Shown in pieces: positions 30,240 through 39,247 of a DNA stretch of 64,000 bases (within the stretch, counting starts at the first letter, position 1; each line of letters starts with the position of its first letter). The stretch comes from Cryomorphaceae bacterium (GTDB taxonomy: Bacteria; Bacteroidota; Bacteroidia; Flavobacteriales; Flavobacteriaceae). The notes beneath the pieces are model-generated. The model saw only the letters and a list, made by a program, of their open reading frames with translations, did not search any database and was not told where the DNA came from. A program made the translations under genes and the position numbers. The stretch spans positions 1 to 64,000 of the forward strand of contig QOQA01000001.1 in NCBI GenBank assembly GCA_003331875.1, in the 5' to 3' direction.

Positions 30240-30641
30240 ATGGACGATAAAACTTTTATGATGATTAAGCCTGATGCAGTTGAAAGAGGGCTCATTGGTA
30301 AAATATTAGGTGACATTACAGATGCTGGCTTTCAAATTATTGAACTAAAAATGGTTAAACTTAGTTTATCTGATGCTAAAAGATTTTACAAAGTTCATAA
30401 GGACAGACCCTTTTTTGAAGATTTGACGAATTACATGAGCAGAAGCTCCATAGTTGCTGCAGTTTTATTGAAAGAAAATGCAGTAAATGATTTCAGAAAA
30501 CTTATTGGAAGCACAGACCCAAATGATGCAGAGGAGGGAACAATTAGAAAAAAATACGCAATATCAAAAGGTGAAAATTCTGTTCATGGATCAGATAGCA
30601 ATGAGAACGCTGAGATTGAATCAAATTTTCATTTTTCATAA
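30240..30641 (+). CDS. ndk: Nucleoside diphosphate kinase
   Basis: [35 protein letters not shown] active-site His; ATG at 30240 preferred to the track start 30207. Confidence 0.95.
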   Translation: MDDKTFMMIKPDAVERGLIGKILGDITDAGFQIIELKMVKLSLSDAKRFYKVHKDRPFFEDLTNYMSRSSIVAAVLLKENAVNDFRKLIGSTDPNDAEEGTIRKKYAISKGENSVHGSDSNENAEIESNFHFS

Positions 30642-30643
30642 AC

Positions 30644-30937
30644 CTACAATAGAACTATTTTTTCAACAATATCTTTTTCTAATTCGGAATTAATTAATTC
30701 AATAATTTTCTTTTTCGAATAAGAAATTTCTTCCTTTAGCATAGGATTGCTAACTCTAATAAATAAAGTATTTTTTTTTAGATAAATATCTTTTGTGTAT
30801 TTCGATAGTTGATTTCCAGCGGTCTTTTTCCAAGCAATACCAATTTTTGAATTTACAACACCTTGATTAATTTGTTTTTGATTGAAAAAACTATTTAGAA
30901 CTTCTTTAATGCTACTTGTTTCATTAATTCTTTTCAT
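30644..30937 (-). CDS. DUF721 domain protein
   Basis: 97 aa next to recF; IGIAWKKTAGNQLSKYTKDIYLKKNTLFIRVSNPMLKEEISYSK. Confidence 0.85.
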   Translation of the reverse strand: MKRINETSSIKEVLNSFFNQKQINQGVVNSKIGIAWKKTAGNQLSKYTKDIYLKKNTLFIRVSNPMLKEEISYSKKKIIELINSELEKDIVEKIVLL

Positions 30938-32022
30938 ATTTCAAAAATCTTAGATGAGTTTTTTAAGCTACTTAAAACTTTTTCAATTCTTATTTTATCT
31001 GTATCAGATATAAATAGTTGACCAAATTCTGATGAATTTACTAAGTCAACAATATTCTTTACTCTTTCAATATCAAGTTTGTCAAATATGTCATCCATCA
31101 AAAGAATGGGTGAGATATAATTATTATTTTTTAAAAACTCAAATTCAGCAAACCTTAAAGAAATGAGAAAAGATTTTTGTTGACCTTGACTCCCAAACCT
31201 TTTAATTGAACTATTACTAATCTTAAATATTAAATCATCTTTATGAATTCCACAAGAAGTGAATTGTAAAGTCATATCTTTTTGAAAAGACTTTTTTAAT
31301 AAGTCAGCTATTCCGTTGTCATTTAGGTCACTTTTATAACTTAAAGTTACTTTTTCATTTTTACCTGAAATTTTATTGTATTTATCAATCACTATAGGCA
31401 TAAATTCATTTATAAATTTTTTTCTGCATTCATGAATTGGTTTGGAGAGTTTAATTATTTGATCATCATATATTAAAATACTATCCATATCAACTTTAGC
31501 TGATTTGTTAAAATATTTTAAAATTTTATTTCTTTGTTTTATTAATTTTCCATGGGTTATTATATTATGCAGATATGTTTTGTTATAAGTTGATATTATA
31601 CTGTCCATGAATTTTCTTCTTTCAAAACTTCCTTCGATAATTAAATTTGTATCGTAAGGAGAAATTAATACAACGGGAATTAACCCAAAATGATTAGAAA
31701 GTTTTTTATAAACTTTTTCATTTCTTTTTAAAACCTTAGTTTCATTTCTCTTCAAACTGCAAGTTATATTTTCCTCTTTTCCATTAACTAAGAATATACC
31801 GTCCAAAAGCATAAACTCTGAATCATGATTTATGTTGTTTTCATTAGAGACTGAAAAAGAACTCTTTCCAATTGCCAAGTGATATATTGAGTCTAATATA
31901 TTTGTTTTACCAACTCCATTATTTCCAATAAAACAATTGATTTTACTATCAAAATTGAATGTTTTATCTAATATGTTTTTATAGTTTAAAATGGAAATTT
32001 TATTTAATAGTAAACTAGACAT
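30934..32022 (-). CDS. recF: DNA replication/repair protein RecF
   Basis: FIGNNGVGKTNILDSIYHLA, SQGQQKSFLISLRFAEFEFL, ILLMDDIFDKLD. Confidence 0.95.
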   Translation of the reverse strand: MSSLLLNKISILNYKNILDKTFNFDSKINCFIGNNGVGKTNILDSIYHLAIGKSSFSVSNENNINHDSEFMLLDGIFLVNGKEENITCSLKRNETKVLKRNEKVYKKLSNHFGLIPVVLISPYDTNLIIEGSFERRKFMDSIISTYNKTYLHNIITHGKLIKQRNKILKYFNKSAKVDMDSILIYDDQIIKLSKPIHECRKKFINEFMPIVIDKYNKISGKNEKVTLSYKSDLNDNGIADLLKKSFQKDMTLQFTSCGIHKDDLIFKISNSSIKRFGSQGQQKSFLISLRFAEFEFLKNNNYISPILLMDDIFDKLDIERVKNIVDLVNSSEFGQLFISDTDKIRIEKVLSSLKNSSKIFEI

Positions 32023-32108
32023 TAGATTTATTTACATCTGCAAATTATATAAAATAATTAACTAATTATCATGCATGATTTAAATAAAATTATATTTTTG
32101 CCATTCGC

Positions 32109-32855
32109 ATGTCAACATATAAAAAGAAATCAAATAAAATAAGAAAAAGTAGAGTTTCTAATGAAAATAGCTCCACAAAAAAGGTATTTGAAACTCTTGA
32201 TACAAGTGCAAGTAAATCTGAACTTTTTATTAGTAATTATCAAAATTACTTAATTTATGGTGTTACTGTTTTGGTAGTAATATTTGCTCTTTATTTTTCT
32301 TATGATAAATTTGTTGTACAGCCAAAAATTGATGAATCCAATGTTGAAATCTTCACTGCTCAAAAATATTTTGATTTAGCCTTAAATTCAACTTCCAACA
32401 AAGATTCGTTATATAATCTATCATTAAATGGTGCTGATGGAAAATTTGGTTTTTTAGATATAATTGAGAATTATTCTGGGACACCTGCCTCAAATATTTC
32501 ATATTATTCATCTGGCATGGCCTATTATCATCTGAAAAAATATGATTTGGCTATTGAATATTTAGGTAAATTTTCATCCAATGATGATGTTTTAAATTCA
32601 TTATCTCTTACAACCATTGGTGACTCCTTTACTCAACTCAATCAATTTGAAGATGCACTCAGTTATTATCAAAAAGCCTTAAAATCTTCATCTAATAGTT
32701 TTACAAGCCCGATTATTTTACTTAAGGCTGGGGATGTTTCTATGAAAATTGGTAATAAGAAAAAAGCGTTAAGTTTTTTCAATACTATCAAAACTGATTT
32801 TCCAAAATCTGCTGAGGCAGATCTAATTGATATTAAAATAGAGCAGGCAAAATAA
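32109..32855 (+). CDS. Tetratricopeptide repeat membrane-anchored protein
   Basis: Single TM, then TPR-like repeats (FEDALSYYQKALKSS). Confidence 0.8.
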   Translation: MSTYKKKSNKIRKSRVSNENSSTKKVFETLDTSASKSELFISNYQNYLIYGVTVLVVIFALYFSYDKFVVQPKIDESNVEIFTAQKYFDLALNSTSNKDSLYNLSLNGADGKFGFLDIIENYSGTPASNISYYSSGMAYYHLKKYDLAIEYLGKFSSNDDVLNSLSLTTIGDSFTQLNQFEDALSYYQKALKSSSNSFTSPIILLKAGDVSMKIGNKKKALSFFNTIKTDFPKSAEADLIDIKIEQAK

Positions 32856-33325
32856 TGTCAACCAAGAAAAGGTCTAATATAGATTTAGATTCACTTATGA
32901 TTGCTAAAGAAAAGAAGTTTGCAATTGTTCATTCTGAATGGAATATTGAAATAGTCAACAGATTACTCAATGGTGCCTTTGAATTCTTTTCATCTATCGG
33001 ATTAGAAAAAGATAAAATTTCAATTTGTTCAGTTCCGGGAAGCTTTGAACTTATATATGGGTGCAAGAAAATGTGTTATGAGAATAAATATGATGCAATC
33101 ATTGCTATTGGTAGTGTTATAAGGGGTGAAACAAAACACTTTGATTTTATCTGTAACTCTGTTTTTAATGGAATCAAGGATTTAAATCTAACATCTGAAT
33201 GTCCTGTAATAGCATGTATCTTAACAGATAATAATATTGAACAGTCTCTTGAAAGAAGTGGGGGTAATTTAGGTAATAAGGGTTATGATTGTGCAGCTGC
33301 AGCGGCTAAAATGACTCTTATTTAA
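32855..33325 (+). CDS. ribH: 6,7-dimethyl-8-ribityllumazine synthase
   Basis: EWNIEIVNRLLNGA, SVPGSFELIYGCKKM, AIGSVIRGETKHFDFIC. Confidence 0.95.
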   Translation: MSTKKRSNIDLDSLMIAKEKKFAIVHSEWNIEIVNRLLNGAFEFFSSIGLEKDKISICSVPGSFELIYGCKKMCYENKYDAIIAIGSVIRGETKHFDFICNSVFNGIKDLNLTSECPVIACILTDNNIEQSLERSGGNLGNKGYDCAAAAAKMTLI

Positions 33326-33764
33326 AATACTTAAATGGAACAAAGAGCATTCCGAAGCATTCTCCTCCTCCTTTTTTAATATTTTTATGATGCATTTTGT
33401 GGGCTCTTCTAATACCTTTTGCATACCAGTTATTTGCATTCCTAAATAGCTTAAATCTTCTATGAATAAATATATCGTGAACTATGAAGTAAGTCAATCC
33501 GTAAAGAAAAATACCAATTGCTATAGGTAATCCATATACAAAGCCAAGTTCAGACCAAGATATAACAAATGCCATGCTGATCACAGCGTAAAAAATAAAG
33601 AAAAAATCATTTCTTTCAAACCATGAATCATGATCCTTAACGTGATGGTCTTTGTGTACACTCCACAGAAATCCATGCATAATATACTTATGACTGAACC
33701 AAGCCATAAACTCCATAAAACAAAATGTTCCAATTAATGATAATATCCAAAGAAATGTTTCCAT
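33318..33764 (-). CDS. crtZ: Beta-carotene hydroxylase
   Basis: Histidine boxes HKYIMH, HKDHH, HDIFIHRRF, HKMHH. Confidence 0.9.
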   Translation of the reverse strand: METFLWILSLIGTFCFMEFMAWFSHKYIMHGFLWSVHKDHHVKDHDSWFERNDFFFIFYAVISMAFVISWSELGFVYGLPIAIGIFLYGLTYFIVHDIFIHRRFKLFRNANNWYAKGIRRAHKMHHKNIKKGGGECFGMLFVPFKYFK

Positions 33765-34603
33765 TATAAAATATTTAATCTATATCTAACATATGAGCGT
33801 GCTAATACATCAACTTTTTGATAATTAGGAACTCTAACTCTTTTATTTTTTATTACAGATGACGATGCTTTATCTAACTTTTTTAATAATCTTTTATAAT
33901 ATTTATATGCTGCATAAACCCCAAACTTTGAATTATTTGGAAGCATATATATGCCCTTTAAAGCTAAGGAAAAATCTTCCTTTATCTCGTTCAATATTTT
34001 TTTCTTTTCCTGATCATCAAATGAGTTATTTACAAGATTGGGAAAATAGGTTCTTTTTAATTCTTTTAAATCAGCTTTGTAATCTCTTAAAAAATTGACT
34101 TTTTGAAAAGCCGAGCCTAAGGATATAGCATAAGGTTTAAGTTTTTCATACTTATTGTTATCACCATTTACAAAAACTTTTAAACACATCAACCCAACTA
34201 CATCTGCTGAACCATATATATAATTCTTGTAATCCTCATATGAGGAGTATTCTTTTTTTTCAAGATCAAGTCGCATGCTACTCAAAAATGAATCAACTAA
34301 GTGTTTGTCAATATTATGTTTTTTGACAGTTTTTTGAAAAGAATTTAGGATAGGGTTTAAACTTATATTATAATTTAATGAATATTCAAGTTCATCTATG
34401 AATCTGTTTAGAAGCGTTTCTTTGTCGTAATTGTGAAATGTATCAACAATTTCATCAGCAAATCTTACAAAACCGTAAATATTATAAATGTCTTCTCTGA
34501 TGTTTTTTGATAACATCCTTGTAGCTAAACTAAAAGAGGTACTGTACGTTTTAGTGACATTTCTAGAACAATCGGCAGATACTTTATCAAATAATTCCTT
34601 CAT
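33764..34603 (-). CDS. crtB: Phytoene synthase
   Basis: YGFVRFADEIVDTF, LGSAFQKVNFLRDYKADLKELKRTYFP. Confidence 0.93.
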   Translation of the reverse strand: MKELFDKVSADCSRNVTKTYSTSFSLATRMLSKNIREDIYNIYGFVRFADEIVDTFHNYDKETLLNRFIDELEYSLNYNISLNPILNSFQKTVKKHNIDKHLVDSFLSSMRLDLEKKEYSSYEDYKNYIYGSADVVGLMCLKVFVNGDNNKYEKLKPYAISLGSAFQKVNFLRDYKADLKELKRTYFPNLVNNSFDDQEKKKILNEIKEDFSLALKGIYMLPNNSKFGVYAAYKYYKRLLKKLDKASSSVIKNKRVRVPNYQKVDVLARSYVRYRLNIL

Positions 34604-36056
34604 TTTTTATAATATTAGCTACAAGTTTTCCAGAAACAATTGCTGGTGGAACTCCCGGCCCAGGCACTGTAAGCTGACCACTAAAATACAATTTTTTTAC
34701 TTTTTTGCTTTTTAACTTAGGTCTTAAGAAAGCCGTTTGTAAAAGTGTATTTGCCAGACCATATGCATTACCACCAAAAGAATTATAATCATCTTTAAAA
34801 TCTTTTATACAATATGACCTTTTAAAGTCAATAAAATCTCTAATTTTTTGATTCGTCAATTTTTCCATTCTATCTAATACCATATCAAAATATCTTTCTC
34901 TTATTTCGTCTGTATCGCTTAGGTTAGTTGCAATTGGTATCAAAATAAAGCAGTTTTCATGACCTTTTGGGGCTGTATGATTAAAAGTCTTTGATGTTAA
35001 GTTGACATAAAATAATGGGTTTTCAGGCCAAGACGGATTAGAATAAATCTCATCGGAGTGTTTTTCAAAACTTGTATCAAAAAATAAGTTATGATGATTT
35101 AAATTTTTTAATCTTTTTTTTATTCCAATATAAAATAACAGAGAGGAAGGAGACCAAACTCTATTATCCCAATAACTTTCTGGGTACTGTCTATATTCTT
35201 TGTCAATTAAGCTTTCAGTATGAGCATAATCAGCTCCTGAAACAAGAAAGTCACACTTCAATTCCTCATCATTTACAGTAATGCTTTTTACTGTCCCAGA
35301 ATCAATATTTATTTTATTTACTGTGGAATTATTATAAAAATTAACGCCTTGCTCTTTTGCAATTGATAACATAGATTCTACTACATCATAAAATCCGTTT
35401 TTAGGTTGCCATGTTCCTAATCCAAAATCTGCATAGTTCATGAAATTGTAAAAAGCGGGGGTGTTATTTGGCTTGGCTCCCAAAAACAAAACTGGAAACT
35501 TTAAAATTGACCGCAACATTTCATTTTTAAAAATGCTATTAACTTGTTTGTTTATGTTAGTTAAAAATAATTTGAATTTTAAAATTGTTCTAAAATTTAT
35601 TAATTCAAGTATCGAAAAACCTGGCATCTTATATAGCATGTCTTTGACAGCTAATTCATAATTATCTTTAGCCTCTTTTAAAAATTTTTCTAACTTATTT
35701 CCACTTCCCTTTTCAATATTTTCAAAGGTTTCTATAATTTTATTTACATCGGAGCTAATTGATACAGATTGGTTGTTTTTAAAAAAGACCTTGTATCCAG
35801 GGTCTAATTTCTTTATGTCATAAAGGTCAATTGATTTTTTATCAAAATCATTAAAAAATCTTTCAAAAACATCAGGCATCCAATACCAACTCGGACCCAT
35901 ATCAAATGTATATCCATTTGTTTTAAACTGTCTAGCTCGTCCTCCAAAACTGTCATTTTTTTCAAAGACTGAAACATCAAATCCATATTTTGCAAGATAA
36001 CACGCTGCTGAAAGGGAGGAAAACCCAGAACCAATTATAAAGACTTTTTTTTTCAA
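34587..36056 (-). CDS. crtI: Phytoene desaturase
   Basis: KKKVFIIGSGFSSLSAACYLAKYGFDVSVFEKND, C-terminal VPGPGVPPAIVSGKLVA. ORF-track start 36092 lies inside tRNA-Leu; TTG at 36056 preferred. Confidence 0.92.
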   Translation of the reverse strand: MKKKVFIIGSGFSSLSAACYLAKYGFDVSVFEKNDSFGGRARQFKTNGYTFDMGPSWYWMPDVFERFFNDFDKKSIDLYDIKKLDPGYKVFFKNNQSVSISSDVNKIIETFENIEKGSGNKLEKFLKEAKDNYELAVKDMLYKMPGFSILELINFRTILKFKLFLTNINKQVNSIFKNEMLRSILKFPVLFLGAKPNNTPAFYNFMNYADFGLGTWQPKNGFYDVVESMLSIAKEQGVNFYNNSTVNKINIDSGTVKSITVNDEELKCDFLVSGADYAHTESLIDKEYRQYPESYWDNRVWSPSSLLFYIGIKKRLKNLNHHNLFFDTSFEKHSDEIYSNPSWPENPLFYVNLTSKTFNHTAPKGHENCFILIPIATNLSDTDEIRERYFDMVLDRMEKLTNQKIRDFIDFKRSYCIKDFKDDYNSFGGNAYGLANTLLQTAFLRPKLKSKKVKKLYFSGQLTVPGPGVPPAIVSGKLVANIIKNEGII

Positions 36057-36065
36057 AATATATAG

Positions 36066-36149
36066 TGCGCACGAGAGGACTCGAACCTCCAAGGGATATT
36101 TCCCACTAGGCCCTCAACCTAGCGCGTCTACCAGTTCCGCCACGTGCGC
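36066..36149 (-). tRNA. tRNA-Leu (GAG)
   Basis: Reverse complement GCGCACGTGGCGGAACTGGTAGACGCGCTAGGTTGAGGGCCTAGTGGGAAATATCCCTTGGAGGTTCGAGTCCTCTCGTGCGCA, class II with long variable arm. Confidence 0.95.
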
Positions 36150-36157
36150 TAGAATTG

Positions 36158-36230
36158 TGACCTGGCTGGGGCTCGAACCCAGGACCCTCTCCTTAAAAGG
36201 GAGATGCTCTACCAACTGAGCTACCAGGTC
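36158..36230 (-). tRNA. tRNA-Lys (TTT)
   Basis: Reverse complement GACCTGGTAGCTCAGTTGGTAGAGCATCTCCCTTTTAAGGAGAGGGTCCTGGGTTCGAGCCCCAGCCAGGTCA. Confidence 0.96.
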
Positions 36231-36245
36231 TGATTTTAACGTTTG

Positions 36246-36276
36246 CAAATATAGGACCAATAATACCATTTTTCAA
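36246..36276 (-). promoter_or_regulatory. Bacteroidota-type promoter for tRNA-Lys/tRNA-Leu (and possibly crtIBZ)
   Basis: On minus strand TTG, 20-bp spacer, TATATTTG, 15 bp before tRNA-Lys. Confidence 0.6.
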
Positions 36277-36294
36277 ACATAATTTCTTTTAAAT

Positions 36295-36864
36295 TTGTCA
36301 TGGATGTATCAAGATATTTCAAAAAAAATAAATCAACCCATTATTTTATTAGGCTATATGGGCTCTGGTAAAACAAGTATAGGAAAAAAAATATCCAAAA
36401 TCCTCAAAATTAAATTCCATGATCTTGATAAATTGATAGAAAATAAATTTAATAAAACTTTAAATAAGATTTTCCTTGATCAAGGTGAAATAAACTTTAG
36501 AAAAGAAGAAAGAGCTTTACTTGAAAATATTTTAAATAAAAAAAAGATTTTCGTTTTATCATTGGGTGGGGGTACACCTTGTTATTTTGATAATATTGAT
36601 TTTATACTTAAAAAAACAGATTTAACTATATTTTTAAAACCGGAAATTAAACAACTATCAAAAAAGTTATTTAAGAAAAAATCTAAGCGCCCAATTATAA
36701 AAGATGTTAAAACAGAAAAAAAAATGATTGAATTTGTTTCAAAACATATGATGGAAAGAATTCATTATTACAATAAGGCTAAATATCATATTATTTATGA
36801 CTTAAATGATAAAATGGAAGCTTGTAACAAAATAATAGACTTACTAAACAAGAACTGCTCTTAG
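36295..36864 (+). CDS. aroK: Shikimate kinase
   Basis: IILLGYMGSGKTSIGKKISKILKIKFHDLDKLIE, LGGGTPCY; exact start uncertain. Confidence 0.93.
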   Translation: MSWMYQDISKKINQPIILLGYMGSGKTSIGKKISKILKIKFHDLDKLIENKFNKTLNKIFLDQGEINFRKEERALLENILNKKKIFVLSLGGGTPCYFDNIDFILKKTDLTIFLKPEIKQLSKKLFKKKSKRPIIKDVKTEKKMIEFVSKHMMERIHYYNKAKYHIIYDLNDKMEACNKIIDLLNKNCS

Positions 36865-37323
36865 TTTTTTATTCTCATAAAGAACTTTTACAGTATCCTC
36901 AAAGTTAGTCGATAGGGAAACTCCTTTTATATCTACATTTACCGGGAATTTTTTATGATCTCTATCGATTAAAACAATAGTCTTAATATTTAAAAATCCA
37001 ATATTAAAAAAGTAGTTTACACATTTAAATAGTGTTTTACCAGTGTTTAAAACATCATCAATTAAAAATATTAAACAATCATTGGAAAATTTATGATCAA
37101 ATTTAATTTTTTTATCATCATTTTTTTTTCCAATTTTTATTGGATAAAGTTTTACCTTTTTTTTTGAAAAGAATTTTATTTGTTTTTCTATAATTTCTGC
37201 AATTTCAAAACCTTTCTCTCTTACACCAACAAGGACTATCTTTTCTGATGTATCAGTTTCCTCAACAATTTGACAAGCAAGTCTGTTGCATATTCTTAAA
37301 ATTTTATCATTCTCTAATATCAT
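36844..37323 (-). CDS. Phosphoribosyltransferase family protein (PyrR-like)
   Basis: PRPP motif CLIFLIDDVLNTGKTLF. Confidence 0.85.
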   Translation of the reverse strand: MILENDKILRICNRLACQIVEETDTSEKIVLVGVREKGFEIAEIIEKQIKFFSKKKVKLYPIKIGKKNDDKKIKFDHKFSNDCLIFLIDDVLNTGKTLFKCVNYFFNIGFLNIKTIVLIDRDHKKFPVNVDIKGVSLSTNFEDTVKVLYENKKLRAVLV

Positions 37324-37362
37324 AAACAGTATTAATGATTATCAACAAAAATATCAAGAAAA

Positions 37363-38292
37363 TTGTATCTTGCGTTCGATTTGAGAAATAAATTTACTTT
37401 GCAAATTATAAAATATTTTTCCCTGATTACAATTTTGATTTTTTGTTTTACATCATGTAAAAAAGATGATGATAACACTACAAATGCAATTCCGGCTAAT
37501 GATTATACAGATCAGCACATACTTGAAAATGATTCTATAATAGATTTTATGCAAAATCATTTTTATAATTATGATGATTTCTCTAATCTTAGCCCAAGTG
37601 AAGGACCTGAATTTATTATTGATTCAATTAGTGGTGATAACTCAGATAAAACCCCAATATATGATCAGGTCTCAAGTTTCCAAATAAATGTTAAAGATTC
37701 TGATGGTAATTTGTTTCCACACACTGCATATTATGTGATTTTGAGAGAGGGAGTTGGTGAGAACCCCACTGTTGCAGACTCAGTTTATGTTAGGTATAAA
37801 GGTATATTGTTGAACAGAGTCGTATTTGATCAAAGAAAAATTCCAATTTGGATCCAAGCAAAAAATGTTGTCCGTGGTTTTCAAGAATTTGTTCCGCTAT
37901 TAAAAAAGGGGAACATTAACATAAATAGTGATGGTACTTATGACTTTACAAACTTTGGAATAGGTTTCATAATTATGCCATCTGGACTTGGATATTATAA
38001 CGGAGGGACTGTAAGTATACCATCTTACTCTCCTCTAATATTTCAGGTAGAAATGATGACATTAAATAGAACAGATCATGACAATGACACTGTTCTTACA
38101 ATTTATGAGGATCTTGATGGAGATAGTAATTTTGACAATGATGATACAGATTCTGATACCATTCCAAATTATCGTGATGCAGATGATGATGGGGATGGCG
38201 TATTAACTAAAGATGAGTATGATATGGATGGTGACGGAGTGGCTGATGATACTGATGGTGATGGAATACCTGATTATTTAGATAATGAATAG
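37363..38292 (+). CDS. FKBP-type peptidyl-prolyl isomerase-like lipoprotein with Asp-rich TSP3-like C-terminus
   Basis: Lipobox LIFCFTSCKK; FKBP-like VYVRYKGILLNRVVFDQ...GFQEFVPLLKKG; C-terminal DGDGVLTKDEYDMDGDGVADDTDGDGIPDYLDNE. Confidence 0.8.
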   Translation: MYLAFDLRNKFTLQIIKYFSLITILIFCFTSCKKDDDNTTNAIPANDYTDQHILENDSIIDFMQNHFYNYDDFSNLSPSEGPEFIIDSISGDNSDKTPIYDQVSSFQINVKDSDGNLFPHTAYYVILREGVGENPTVADSVYVRYKGILLNRVVFDQRKIPIWIQAKNVVRGFQEFVPLLKKGNININSDGTYDFTNFGIGFIIMPSGLGYYNGGTVSIPSYSPLIFQVEMMTLNRTDHDNDTVLTIYEDLDGDSNFDNDDTDSDTIPNYRDADDDGDGVLTKDEYDMDGDGVADDTDGDGIPDYLDNE

Positions 38293-38293
38293 T

Positions 38294-39247
38294 CTATTTT
38301 CTCTTTAAAACCTTATTACATTTTTCAATAATCGATTCTGTTGACAGTCCATACTTTTTCATTAAATCAGATGGTTTTCCAGATTCTCCAAATTCATCAT
38401 TTACGCCAACAAATTCCATAGGTACTAATTTGTTTCTAACAATTAATGATGCAATAGATTCTCCCAGTCCACCTATAGTATTATGTTCCTCTGCACATAC
38501 AACACAGCCTGTTTTGTCTAAAGATTTTAATATGATCTCTTCATCTAACGGTTTAATAGTATGAATATTGATAACTTCTGACGAAATCCCTTTCTTTTTT
38601 AAAAAATCTGCAGACTCAATTGCGTGCCAAACAAGATGGCCAGTACATATAATTGTGACTTCATTGCCTTCAACAAGTTTAATTCCTTTACCAATTTCAA
38701 ATTTTTGATTTTCGGGTATAAAATTTGGTACTTTTGGTCTTCCAAATCGAAGGTAAACAGGGCCATGATATTTAGATATTTCAATTGTTGCTGCTTTTGT
38801 TTGATTAAAATCACATGGGTTTATTACAACCATTCCTGGAAGCATTTTCATCAACCCAATATCTTCTAATATTTGGTGTGTTGCACCATCCTCACCTAAT
38901 GTTATACCTGCATGAGATGCACATATCTTAACATTTTTATCGGAGTATGCAACAGATTGTCTAATTTGATCATAAACCCTTCCTGTCGAGAAATTAGCAA
39001 AGGTACCAGTATATGGAATTTTTTCACCAATTGTCATCCCTGCCGCGATTCCAATCATATTTGCTTCTGCTATACCAATTTGAAAAAATCTTTCAGGAAA
39101 TTTATTTTTAAAATCATTCATTTTCAGTGAACCTGTCAAATCAGCACACAAAGCAACAATATTTTTATTTTTGGATGCTGCCTCAACTAAACCAACTCCA
39201 AATCCAGATCTTGTATCATTATTTCCGAAATTTTTAAATCCAAACAT
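38294..39247 (-). CDS. Transketolase, C-terminal subunit
   Basis: SGFGVGLVEAASKNKNIVALCADLTGSLKM; HAGITLGEDGATHQ. Confidence 0.92.
   Translation of the reverse strand: MFGFKNFGNNDTRSGFGVGLVEAASKNKNIVALCADLTGSLKMNDFKNKFPERFFQIGIAEANMIGIAAGMTIGEKIPYTGTFANFSTGRVYDQIRQSVAYSDKNVKICASHAGITLGEDGATHQILEDIGLMKMLPGMVVINPCDFNQTKAATIEISKYHGPVYLRFGRPKVPNFIPENQKFEIGKGIKLVEGNEVTIICTGHLVWHAIESADFLKKKGISSEVINIHTIKPLDEEIILKSLDKTGCVVCAEEHNTIGGLGESIASLIVRNKLVPMEFVGVNDEFGESGKPSDLMKKYGLSTESIIEKCNKVLKRK

Noticed and set aside
36057-36092. N-terminal extension of crtI in the ORF track (MEVRVLSCALYI)
   Set aside because: It is translated from the T-arm and acceptor of tRNA-Leu; the conserved CrtI N-terminus starts at KKKVFIIGSG.
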